DNA of 64,000 nt from Roseovarius sp. THAF27 (GTDB lineage Bacteria; Pseudomonadota; Alphaproteobacteria; Rhodobacterales; Rhodobacteraceae). Of the stretch, positions 56,729 through 64,000 are shown in pieces. Under the pieces are notes generated by a model. That model had not been told where the DNA came from. It made no database searches and was given only the letters and a program-made list of their open reading frames with translations. Where the stretch lies: the NCBI RefSeq assembly GCF_009363655.1, contig NZ_CP045393.1, positions 3,100,001 through 3,164,000 of the forward strand, read 5' to 3'. A program made the position numbers and the translations under genes. Each line of letters starts with the position of its first letter. Positions within the stretch are counted from its first letter, which is position 1.

Positions 56729-57855
56729 GCCCCGGGCGGCGGCGGCGGCAGGATGGTGAAGAGCTGCGCCAGTTCCTGCACGTCACCGGCTTTCAGCCAG
56801 CCATCCTGCCCGGCGGTCCAGACATGGCTGTCCCGCGTCAGCTTGCCCTCGCTTGCCATCCGACCCAAGGCCGCCTTGGAGTAGGGGCCATGGGTTTGGC
56901 CGTTTTCCGCGATGTGCCAGACATGCTCGACCGGCGGTGGGGGCGGCGCGGGCGAGGCAGCCGGTGACGACTGATGAGCGCTTGCCCCCCAAGGACCGCC
57001 CTGCCCGGCCATTTGACCCGCCATCGCCATGCCCAGACCAGCCCCGATCCCGGCGCCCATGCCACCCCCGGCGCCGCCGGGGTTCTTGGCCGCCGCAGTC
57101 ATCGCCTCGGCGGCCGAGTATTGCGTGAACTTGCCCAGATCGCCGGCCAGCCCCATCGACGTGCGCTTGTCCAGCGCCTCCTCGACGGCGGGCGGCAGCG
57201 AGATGTTCTCGATATAGAATTCCGGGATCGTCAGACCGTACTCCGCCACCACGGCGGAAATCTCGGCCGCCACCAGCTTGCCCAGATCGGCGGTGTTGGC
57301 CGCCATGTCCAGCACCGGAATGCCACTGCCCGCGATGATCCGGCTGAAGCTCTGCACGATGATGTTGCGGATCTGATAGCTGATCTCGTCCATCGTGAAC
57401 TCGCCGTCGGTGCCGACGATCTCAGTCAGGAACTTGGCAGGGTCCGTCACCCGCGTGCTGTAGGTGCCGAAGGCCCGGATGCGCGTCGGCCCGAACTCGG
57501 GATCGCGAAGCATGATCGGGTTCTTCGTGCCCCACTTGAGATCGGTGAACCGGGTCGTGTTGATGAAATAGATCTCGGACTTGAACGGGCTCTGAAACCC
57601 GTGATCCCAGTGCTGAAGCGTCGTCATGATCGGCATGTTGTTGGTCTCGAGCATGTAGAGACCCGGCGTGAACACATCCGCCAACTGCCCCTCATGCACG
57701 AAGACCGCCGCCTGCCCCTCGCGCACTGTCAGCTTGGCGCCGTACTTGATCTCGTGCCCGTGCCGTTCGAACCGCCAGACCATCGTGTCGCGCGTGTCGT
57801 CCACCCAGTGGATGACGTCGATGAATTCACCTGAAAGAAAATCGAAAATGCCCAT
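56725..57855 (-). CDS. SPFH-domain protein with C-terminal GYF_2 domain
   Basis: A 376-residue YdjI/virion-core-like SPFH protein. Domain order: SPFH/band 7-like (about residues 15-235), a Gly/Ala/Met-rich segment (about 250-285), a Pro-rich linker, and a GYF_2 domain (about 318-366) with WHIAENGQTHGPYSKAALGRM. SPFH proteins scaffold membrane microdomains; GYF domains bind Pro-rich peptides. No transmembrane helix, so membrane attachment would be by other partners. It lies in the middle of the TelA/XpaC operon. Confidence 0.85.
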   Translation of the reverse strand: MGIFDFLSGEFIDVIHWVDDTRDTMVWRFERHGHEIKYGAKLTVREGQAAVFVHEGQLADVFTPGLYMLETNNMPIMTTLQHWDHGFQSPFKSEIYFINTTRFTDLKWGTKNPIMLRDPEFGPTRIRAFGTYSTRVTDPAKFLTEIVGTDGEFTMDEISYQIRNIIVQSFSRIIAGSGIPVLDMAANTADLGKLVAAEISAVVAEYGLTIPEFYIENISLPPAVEEALDKRTSMGLAGDLGKFTQYSAAEAMTAAAKNPGGAGGGMGAGIGAGLGMAMAGQMAGQGGPWGASAHQSSPAASPAPPPPPVEHVWHIAENGQTHGPYSKAALGRMASEGKLTRDSHVWTAGQDGWLKAGDVQELAQLFTILPPPPPGA

Positions 57856-57880
57856 GTCTTTGTCCTGTGTGTTGCACGTG

Positions 57881-58561
57881 TCACCCCGGGATCAGGGTGT
57901 CGATGAACTTGCGGTCGCTCTCGCGACCCGCGATATCGACAAGGATACCGCTGACGTCTCCGCTGGCATCATAAAGCCAGACAGCGTCAAAGCCACCATC
58001 GGTTCCGGTGGTTACAAGATAGATTGCCGCATCGCTTTGAGGTATCTCTACCTTCCTTGTGAACATGTACGGCCCATCCAGAAGGAACGGCTGCAAGAAC
58101 TCGAAACTGTCGCCCTTGCCCGCCTTCTGCCAGCGCTCGCCAAGCGCCACCAGCGCCTTGCCGCCGTTCAGATCCCCAAATCCGATCACCGCAGCATCCG
58201 CGCCAAAGCCGACCCGCTCGCCCTTGCGCACCGGCGTTTTGCCCGAAAATTCAAGCCACAGAATGCCATTCTGAGTCCCCGTGGACCCGTCGCCCTGCCA
58301 GATGAAATCATAGCTGTAGGTCCACAGCCGCGCGGTCGAGGCCGGTGCAGCGCGCGGGTCCTTGATATGCGCGCCGTCACCATAGGTCGGATCACCGAAG
58401 AAGACCTTGCCTGATGGAAACTCGATGACGCCATGATCAGCCCATTGGCCCTGCCTTTCGCTGAGGTCGGCGAGATAGGACAACGCACCTTCCTCCGCGC
58501 CCGCTGCTCCGGCGGCCTGAAAGAGGCCGAGAATCAACAAAAGACGCGGCAGAAGCTTCAT
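57881..58561 (-). CDS. Exported protein of unknown function (possibly DUF4241-like)
   Basis: A 226-residue protein with an N-terminal signal (about residues 1-21, ending AAGA). It has HGVIEFPSGKVFFGDPTYGDG near residues 43-63, similar in style to DUF4241 proteins, but I am not certain. No catalytic motif recognised. It is in the operon 22 bp after the DUF2927 gene and 25 bp before the SPFH gene, so it is probably expressed with both. Confidence 0.6.
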   Translation of the reverse strand: MKLLPRLLLILGLFQAAGAAGAEEGALSYLADLSERQGQWADHGVIEFPSGKVFFGDPTYGDGAHIKDPRAAPASTARLWTYSYDFIWQGDGSTGTQNGILWLEFSGKTPVRKGERVGFGADAAVIGFGDLNGGKALVALGERWQKAGKGDSFEFLQPFLLDGPYMFTRKVEIPQSDAAIYLVTTGTDGGFDAVWLYDASGDVSGILVDIAGRESDRKFIDTLIPG

Positions 58562-58583
58562 GCGCTGTCCTCCCGAACGCGCT

Positions 58584-59546
58584 TCACGACGCACCCCTCT
58601 CGAACAGCCGCCGCAGGATCGGGCGCGCCTCGTCCAGACCCATGCCCGGCTTCAGCGCGGGATCGTAGAGCGCCTCCAGCAACATCTCGTCATGGGTAGT
58701 CAACAGGGCGAACTCCTCGTCATCGTTGAAGATCGACGGCCGCGCCCGCGGGCTGTCATTGGTCAGGCCCAGGCCTTGCGCGATTTCCTCGTGGATGCAG
58801 GCCAACCGTTGCAGGTCGGTCAATTCCGTCCGGATATAGGCCAGGGCCACGCCCAGATCGTTTTCGCTCCGGGTGCCTGCCGAGATCACGAAGCACTGGG
58901 TCGAGCGCGGCAGGTTCGTGACGATCGCCAGGTTGGACTTGGCAATCGCCGGGATCACTTCCAGCGCCCGCGCACGCGATTGTGCGGCATCGTCGTTGCT
59001 CATGAACATCACGACGAAATTGGGCGAGGCGTCGCTGACCGAAATCGGGTGTCCGGTGACCCGCGCCAGGCGGTTGGCATAGGCCGCCACCCGCGCGCGC
59101 TCGGTCGACTTGATCGCGTCCGGCACATTGCGCCCGAACTCGACGCCGATGCGCACGGGCCCGGTCCATTTCTTGATCGCCACGGGGCCGCTTTCAGATG
59201 GCAGCAGGCCCTTGTCGCGCTGATACTCCTCGAAAAACCCGATCCGGATGAAATTACGCAGAAGGTCGGTATCGGTGAAAGGCGTGTCCACGCCACCGCC
59301 GTCGCGCCGCATCAGGCCCTGGGCCACAAGGTCGTTTTCCACCCGCGTGTAGTACCGAGCCAGGTTCTGGCTGGCTTCGGAAGGGCCGTCCGGCAGCGGC
59401 GCACGCACCATCGCGTTCGGGCGCGCCTGCGGCTTGGTGGGCGGCGTCTCGGGCTCGACCGCGTCGCAGCCGACCAGCGCGAACGCACCGGCCAGCATCG
59501 CCGCGCCGAATTTGAACGGTCGGAGGTAACGCACGTTTCTACTCAC
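58584..59546 (-). CDS. DUF2927 lipoprotein, zincin-like
   Basis: A 320-residue lipoprotein with a signal ending in FALVGC (about residue 27 lipidated Cys). The C-terminal domain contains CIHEEIAQGLGL (about residues 245-256), an HExxx-type motif of the DUF2927 family that is thought to bind metal. Function unknown. Start is GTG at 59546, directly after the TelA stop (no gap). It may act in the periplasm as part of the TelA/XpaC system. Confidence 0.78.
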   Translation of the reverse strand: MSRNVRYLRPFKFGAAMLAGAFALVGCDAVEPETPPTKPQARPNAMVRAPLPDGPSEASQNLARYYTRVENDLVAQGLMRRDGGGVDTPFTDTDLLRNFIRIGFFEEYQRDKGLLPSESGPVAIKKWTGPVRIGVEFGRNVPDAIKSTERARVAAYANRLARVTGHPISVSDASPNFVVMFMSNDDAAQSRARALEVIPAIAKSNLAIVTNLPRSTQCFVISAGTRSENDLGVALAYIRTELTDLQRLACIHEEIAQGLGLTNDSPRARPSIFNDDEEFALLTTHDEMLLEALYDPALKPGMGLDEARPILRRLFERGAS

Positions 59547-60743
59547 TTACCCCGGAACGGAACCGCCGGCATTCTCGCCGACACTGTCACGGCGCGACTT
59601 GGCGGCGGCCAGCGTATCGCGCAGTTCCTTTTCCATGCTTTGCAGGTCTTCCTCGGCCTTGGCGCGGCGCGCCTTGCCCTCGTCGGCAATCTGCAGGCTT
59701 TCCTCGATCGTGCCGATCAGGTCCGCGTTGGCCTGCTTGACCGCCTCGATGTCGAAGACGCCGCGCTCCATCTCTTGGCGGATCGTCTTGTTGGCGTCCC
59801 GCAGGTTCTTGGCATTCGCGGTCAACAGCTCGTTGGTCAGGTCGTTGGCCTCGTGCACCGCCGCAGCGGCCTCGGCGCTGCGCTGGATGGTGACCGCCTG
59901 CGCCAACTGCGTCTCCCACAGCGGCACGGTGTTCACCAGGGTCGAGTTGATCTTGGTCACCAGGCTCTTGTCGTTCTCCTGCACCAGCCGGATAGACGGC
60001 AGCGACTGCATCGTCACCTGCCGCGTCAGCTTCAGGTCATGCACCCGGCGCTCTAGGTCGTCGCGCGCGGCGCGCAGATCGCGCAATTCCTGCGCCTTCA
60101 TCACCTGATCATCCTCGGGCGCGGCATTGACCTCGGCCTCCTTGGCGGGGATGTCGTTTTCGTCCAACTCTTTCAGCTTTTCCTCGCCCGCCGCGATATA
60201 AAGCGCCAGCTCGTCGTAGAACTGCAACGTCTTTTCATACAACAGATCCAGTGACTTGATGTCCTTCAGCAGCACATGTTCATGCTTCAAAAGGTCATCG
60301 GTGATCTTGTCGATCTGGCCTTGCACGTCTTCGAACCGCGCGGTGAACTTGGCAAAAGGCGCGGCCCGACCGATCAGTTTTTCCCACCACGACCGTTCGC
60401 GCCGCACGTCCAGTTCGCTGACCGAAAAGCCGCGAATGGTCGTCACGATACCGCGCAGGCTGTCGCCGGCGGGGCCCACATCCTTGTTGCGCACGCCCTG
60501 CAGCATGGATTGAGAAATCTCCTGCAGTTCCGACTGCGCGGCCGAGCCGAACGAGACGATCGAATTCGTATCGCTCATGTCGATCTCGTCCATCCGCTGC
60601 CGGATCTCGTTGCCGAGGGCCGGCTCGGCGTCTGCCAGCGGCACCACCGCTCCGGCCTCTTTCGGCTCGGGCAGGACCACGCGGTTCACCTCTTCCACCT
60701 CGGCCAGAGCGGCTTCGGCCTTCGTGCGTACGTCTTCTGACAT
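59547..60743 (-). CDS. TelA-family (toxic anion resistance) protein
   Basis: A 398-residue, mostly helical cytoplasmic protein of the TelA/YaaN family. Features: coiled-coil-rich, QSMLQGVRNKDVGPAGDSLRGIVTTI (about residues 78-103), DIKSLDLLYEKTL (about 161-173) and a helical C-terminus. TelA members are linked to tellurite and stress resistance and often lie beside XpaC, as here (2-bp gap). The ATG at 60743 has AGGAAGGA upstream. Confidence 0.88.
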   Translation of the reverse strand: MSEDVRTKAEAALAEVEEVNRVVLPEPKEAGAVVPLADAEPALGNEIRQRMDEIDMSDTNSIVSFGSAAQSELQEISQSMLQGVRNKDVGPAGDSLRGIVTTIRGFSVSELDVRRERSWWEKLIGRAAPFAKFTARFEDVQGQIDKITDDLLKHEHVLLKDIKSLDLLYEKTLQFYDELALYIAAGEEKLKELDENDIPAKEAEVNAAPEDDQVMKAQELRDLRAARDDLERRVHDLKLTRQVTMQSLPSIRLVQENDKSLVTKINSTLVNTVPLWETQLAQAVTIQRSAEAAAAVHEANDLTNELLTANAKNLRDANKTIRQEMERGVFDIEAVKQANADLIGTIEESLQIADEGKARRAKAEEDLQSMEKELRDTLAAAKSRRDSVGENAGGSVPG

Positions 60744-60745
60744 CG

Positions 60746-61663
60746 TCAATGTCCTTCCTCAAATTCTCGGGTGTTGCCTAAACGGATGCCCTCGCGCGCC
60801 AGGCGATCGCGCAGGACTTCGATCTCGATTTCCAGGTCGCTATTGTCGTCGGCCAGCAGGGTCTTGGTCTTCGCCTCAAAATTCGTCTCCAGGTCGCCCA
60901 GCAGATCCAGGTAATCCGCCCGCGCCTTCTCATCCCGCGACCGCGCGTAGATATCGGCGAACTTCACCGTCGCGTCTCTCGCTCCCATCAGGTAGACGCC
61001 AAGGTATTTCCGCGTCGCCGTCAGGTCGCGCGGGTCGTTCTCCACCGTACGCAGCATGTTGCGCACGCTTGCCTGGAACCGCTCCAGCCTGGCTTCGGCC
61101 TTGCGGTCGCCCGCCCGCGTGATCGCATCCGACATGGCCCGCAGATAGGTTTCGGCCTGGTCGACCACACGGGCCACGCGATCAGTCTGCATCTTGTCGA
61201 TACCTTCGATGCCCTTGTCGCGCATCGGGTCCAGCCCGAAGGAAAAGACGTGAAGCCCCGTGGTCACCGCACCGAAGATCACCGGCGCCACGAGCCCCGG
61301 CTCGACCTTGTAGGCCGCCACGGCGATCCCCAGCCCCGCCAGAACCGACGAAAAGAGCTTGCGCGGAATGCCCGGACTGCGCGCCACCTTGCGCGTGTTA
61401 TACGCGGCCTCCGCCTTCAGCCCGTCGCGCAGCAACCAGGCGGACAGCGCAAGGATCCCGGCAGATGCCACTCCCAGCGCCAGGCCGGTCGCACCCGAGG
61501 TGATCGACGTGAACAGCACCAGGACCGCGGGTAGAAACATCAGGTTGGCGCGCGCGCCCGCGGGCTCCACCGTGGCGCCGCGGTAGGAGGAGGTATCGCC
61601 AGAGCCGGTTACCCTCTCGCCGCCGCCATCCGGGCTGTATTTTCCGCCGAACTTGCGTGCCAT
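60746..61663 (-). CDS. XpaC-family membrane protein
   Basis: A 305-residue protein of the XpaC (5-bromo-4-chloroindolyl phosphate hydrolysis) family. Two or three membrane helices at about residues 42-80 and 105-130 are followed by a helical cytoplasmic tail with QAETYLRAMSDAI and YLGVYLMGARDATVKFADIYA. It pairs with TelA, as in Bacillus xpaC-yaaN. The family name comes from an early phenotype; the biochemical role is unknown. The stop is 2 bp before the TelA start. Confidence 0.82.
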   Translation of the reverse strand: MARKFGGKYSPDGGGERVTGSGDTSSYRGATVEPAGARANLMFLPAVLVLFTSITSGATGLALGVASAGILALSAWLLRDGLKAEAAYNTRKVARSPGIPRKLFSSVLAGLGIAVAAYKVEPGLVAPVIFGAVTTGLHVFSFGLDPMRDKGIEGIDKMQTDRVARVVDQAETYLRAMSDAITRAGDRKAEARLERFQASVRNMLRTVENDPRDLTATRKYLGVYLMGARDATVKFADIYARSRDEKARADYLDLLGDLETNFEAKTKTLLADDNSDLEIEIEVLRDRLAREGIRLGNTREFEEGH

Positions 61664-61668
61664 GCCGG

Positions 61669-61884
61669 TCACAATCCCCCGATCAGGCCGCTGGTGACGC
61701 CCATCATCAATATGAACAAGGCCGCATAGGCGATTTTCTGCACGTTCGTTCCCCTTGTCGTTATGGCGATATCCCGCCCGACGGATCCTGCGTCCCGCGC
61801 CGCACGTGCCATCGCCGCCATCGCCACCGCGGCCAACGCGACAATCGCAAGCGTTACCAACAACAGCATGAAAAGGCGCGCCAT
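61669..61884 (-). CDS. Small two-helix membrane protein, first gene of the operon
   Basis: A 71-residue protein with helices at about residues 5-28 and 49-68, Ala-rich. No family recognised. It ends 5 bp before xpaC and is read first from the divergent promoter region 61885-62062, so it is likely expressed with the operon. Real coding is supported by the tight spacing and the membrane pattern. Confidence 0.7.
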   Translation of the reverse strand: MARLFMLLLVTLAIVALAAVAMAAMARAARDAGSVGRDIAITTRGTNVQKIAYAALFILMMGVTSGLIGGL

Positions 61885-62062
61885 GCCGTACCATCTCCCG
61901 CGTTTGGCCTACCAACACTCCCGGGAAACTTAGGTTAACGGTACTGGGGTTGCTAGGGGAAACATCACGCAACCTCCCCCCGGCGCGGCGGTGCCGCCGG
62001 AATGGACGCCTTGCGCGCCATCGCCTAAGCTTCTTTCGCAAAGGGAAAGGCCCTGCCTCGCG
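61885..62062. promoter_or_regulatory. Divergent promoter region between the operon and the histidine kinase gene
   Basis: A 178-bp gap. It holds short A+T-rich runs (AAACTTAGGTTAACGG and CATCGCCTAAGC) but no motif I can name. It should contain promoters for the nine-gene operon and for the kinase gene. Confidence 0.4.
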
Positions 62063-64000
62063 ATGATATCGGTTCGTCTACGCCTGCTGATCCTGGCATT
62101 GCTGCCGCTGGTGGTTCTGCTGCCGCTTCTGCTGTGGCTGGCGGTCAGCCGCTGGGCCGCGAACTACGACAACCTGTTGATCGCCAACGTCGAAAGCGAC
62201 CTGCGGATCGCCGAACAATACCTGGACCAGATCCTCACCACCACCGGCGGCGGCGTCGCCGCGCTGGCGCGCTCCACAAGGTTTCGCGACGCCACCAGCC
62301 GCTCCGAGGACCAGATGCAAAGCTTTCTCGACACCGAACGTAAGGCGCTTGGCCTGGATTTCCTCTATTTCCTGCCGATGTCCGAGGCGGACGAGGCTGC
62401 GCGGGACTGGCCGGTCATCGCCGCGGCCACGCGCGGCGACAGCGCAACCGAGATCGACATCTTTTCCAGCACCGATCTTTTCGCCATAGACCCCACGCTC
62501 GAGGACCGCGCCCGCCTGCCGCTGATCGAAACCGAGGCAGCAGTCCCGACCGACCGGATGATCGAAGATCGCGGCATGGTCGTGCATACGGCCACAGACG
62601 TCCCCGCCCCCGGGCGCGCGGGGGTCCTGGTCGGGGGCATCCTGCTCAACCGCAACCTCGATTTCATCGACACGATCAATGCGCTGGTCTACCAGGCCGA
62701 AAGCGGCGCCAAGGCCGACAGGCAAGGCACCGCGACGCTGTTTCTCGAAGACGTGCGCGTTTCCACCAACGTCCGGCTGTTCGAGGGCGAGCGCGCGCTG
62801 GGCACACGCGTCTCGGCCGTCGTACGCAATCGCGTGCTGGGCGAAGGGCGCACCTGGCTCGACCGGGCCTTTGTCGTCAACGACTGGTACATCTCGGGCT
62901 ACCTGCCGCTGACCGACAGTTTCGGCAATCGCGTCGGAATGCTCTATGTCGGTTTCCTCGAAGCGCCCTTCGTGGCCGCCAAGCGCAGCGCCTACATCCT
63001 CGTCTTCACGGCGTTCGGCGGCATTCTGTTGCTGACCATACCGCTTTTTCTTCGGATGGCGGGCGGAATCTTCTCTCCGTTGGAACGCATGAACGACACG
63101 ATCAAGCAGGTCGAGAACGGCCAGTTGGACGCCCGCATCGGCGCCGTCGACAACCGCGACGAAATCGGCCAGGTGGCGGCGCATCTGGACGAGTTGCTGG
63201 ATCAGGTCCAGGCCCGCGACCGTGCCCTGCGCTCATGGGCGGACGAGTTGAACACCCGCGTCGAAGATCGCACCTCGGAACTGCGCCAGGCCAACGCTAA
63301 GCTGGAAAGCACCTACCAACAGCTGGTGATGAGCGAGAAACTGGCCTCGATCGGTGAAATCACCGCCGGGGTGGCCCATGAAATCAACAACCCCGTCGCG
63401 GTCATCCAGGGCAATCTCGACGTGATCCGCGAAACCCTGGGCGAGGCCGCCACCCCGCTGATGACCGAACTTAACCTGATCGACCGGCAGATCGGCCGCA
63501 TTAACGCCATCGTCGGCAAGCTGCTGCAATTCGCGCGCCCCAGCGAGTTCAACGCCTTTTCAGAGCATGTGGACGTTGCCACCGTCCTGGACGACTGCCT
63601 GGTACTGGTGGACCACGTGATCACCCGCGCCGAGGTTACGGTGAAGACCGAACGCGCGCCGGAAACTCCGGCAGTCCAAATCAATCCCGGAGAGTTGCAG
63701 CAGGTGATCATCAATCTTGTCGTGAACGCGGTCCAGGCGATGAACAGCGCGGGCGAACTCTCGATCTCTGTGCACCCCGCAGAGCGCGACGGGCAGAACG
63801 GCACCGCGCTGGTTGTCGCCGACACCGGCCCCGGCATCGCCCGCGAAAGGCTCAATACGGTGTTCGACCCGTTCTACACGACCAAGCCCGGCGAAGGCAC
63901 CGGGCTGGGTCTTTCGGTCAGCCAGACCCTGATCCGGCAGGCCGGCGGCATCATCACCGTGCGCAACCGGGCAGAAGGCGGTGCGGAGTTCACGGTCTGG
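62063..64000 (+). CDS. Sensor histidine kinase (cut by window end)
   Basis: At least 646 residues of a membrane-bound two-component sensor kinase; the C-terminus is outside the window. TM1 at about residues 7-28, periplasmic Cache-like sensing domain (about 30-305), TM2 at about 308-330, HAMP (about 331-385), coiled coil, and HisKA with phospho-acceptor His in VAHEINNP (about residue 437). The ATPase part has NLVVNAVQAMN, DTGPGI (about 588) and GTGLGLSV (about 613). It resembles DctB-like kinases in layout. The partner regulator may follow beyond the window. It diverges from the TelA/XpaC operon. Confidence 0.9.
   Translation, partial: MISVRLRLLILALLPLVVLLPLLLWLAVSRWAANYDNLLIANVESDLRIAEQYLDQILTTTGGGVAALARSTRFRDATSRSEDQMQSFLDTERKALGLDFLYFLPMSEADEAARDWPVIAAATRGDSATEIDIFSSTDLFAIDPTLEDRARLPLIETEAAVPTDRMIEDRGMVVHTATDVPAPGRAGVLVGGILLNRNLDFIDTINALVYQAESGAKADRQGTATLFLEDVRVSTNVRLFEGERALGTRVSAVVRNRVLGEGRTWLDRAFVVNDWYISGYLPLTDSFGNRVGMLYVGFLEAPFVAAKRSAYILVFTAFGGILLLTIPLFLRMAGGIFSPLERMNDTIKQVENGQLDARIGAVDNRDEIGQVAAHLDELLDQVQARDRALRSWADELNTRVEDRTSELRQANAKLESTYQQLVMSEKLASIGEITAGVAHEINNPVAVIQGNLDVIRETLGEAATPLMTELNLIDRQIGRINAIVGKLLQFARPSEFNAFSEHVDVATVLDDCLVLVDHVITRAEVTVKTERAPETPAVQINPGELQQVIINLVVNAVQAMNSAGELSISVHPAERDGQNGTALVVADTGPGIARERLNTVFDPFYTTKPGEGTGLGLSVSQTLIRQAGGIITVRNRAEGGAEFTVW

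Overview
The window looks like a chromosomal segment of a Rhodobacterales (Roseobacter/Rhodobacter-type) alphaproteobacterium. This is inferred from uniformly high G+C with strong G/C third-position bias, a tad pilus block with CpaE/CpaF-type names, a gcvTHP operon behind a tandem glycine riboswitch, a PotABCD-type ABC transporter, an FeS-type bacterial cryptochrome/photolyase, a TelA/XpaC membrane operon, and recurrent palindromic and structured intergenic repeats. I see no rRNA, tRNA, CRISPR array, prophage or plasmid replication gene. Gene density is high and most of the window is ordinary core genome.

Layout. 1-866: start of an ornithine decarboxylase-type PLP enzyme (cut at the window edge) diverging from an Lrp/AsnC regulator. 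1264-8604: tad (Flp pilus) genes flp, cpaE, cpaF, tadB, tadC, tadE and a TadG-like gene, followed by a convergent membrane-anchored LuxR-type protein. 9361-11555: dacB and nadD. 11713-15328: a PAS-GGDEF-EAL protein and EttA. 15329-16431: a small accessory patch with a REP-associated (RAYT) transposase, REP-like palindromes and a lone BrnA-type antitoxin. 16581-23355: a geranylgeranyl-reductase-like flavoprotein, an L,D-transpeptidase, the divergent tesA / ybbA-ybbP arrangement and an inositol-monophosphatase-family enzyme. 23710-28455: gcvP, gcvH, gcvT and the riboswitch. 28591-36419: a gamma-glutamylcyclotransferase-like protein, a 29-codon membrane-peptide candidate, a chemoreceptor, gltX, a Tat-exported metallo-beta-lactamase-fold protein, a small zincin and an amidase. 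36482-40298: potA-B-C-D-type operon.

40299-41189 is an 890-bp stretch without a convincing gene. It carries two convergent copies of a roughly 165-nt structured element; a third copy lies at 34709-34873. 41190-50381: a PQQ-type sugar dehydrogenase, nadE, an exported 19-repeat MORN protein, an FeS photolyase with an SDR gene, and leuA behind a probable leucine leader peptide and hairpin. 50447-54495: an SDR, a periplasmic iron-binding protein and an acyl-CoA synthetase. 54506-61884 is a tight nine-gene operon: small membrane protein, XpaC, TelA, DUF2927 lipoprotein, unknown exported protein, SPFH-GYF protein, b561-like membrane protein, zinc-ribbon membrane protein and nitroreductase. A sensor histidine kinase gene diverges from it and runs off the window end.

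The most interesting items are the three-copy structured element, the RAYT gene that carries a REP pair inside its own reading frame, the nine-gene TelA/XpaC/SPFH operon, the leuA leader, and a 43-nt dispersed repeat found beside two unrelated genes.
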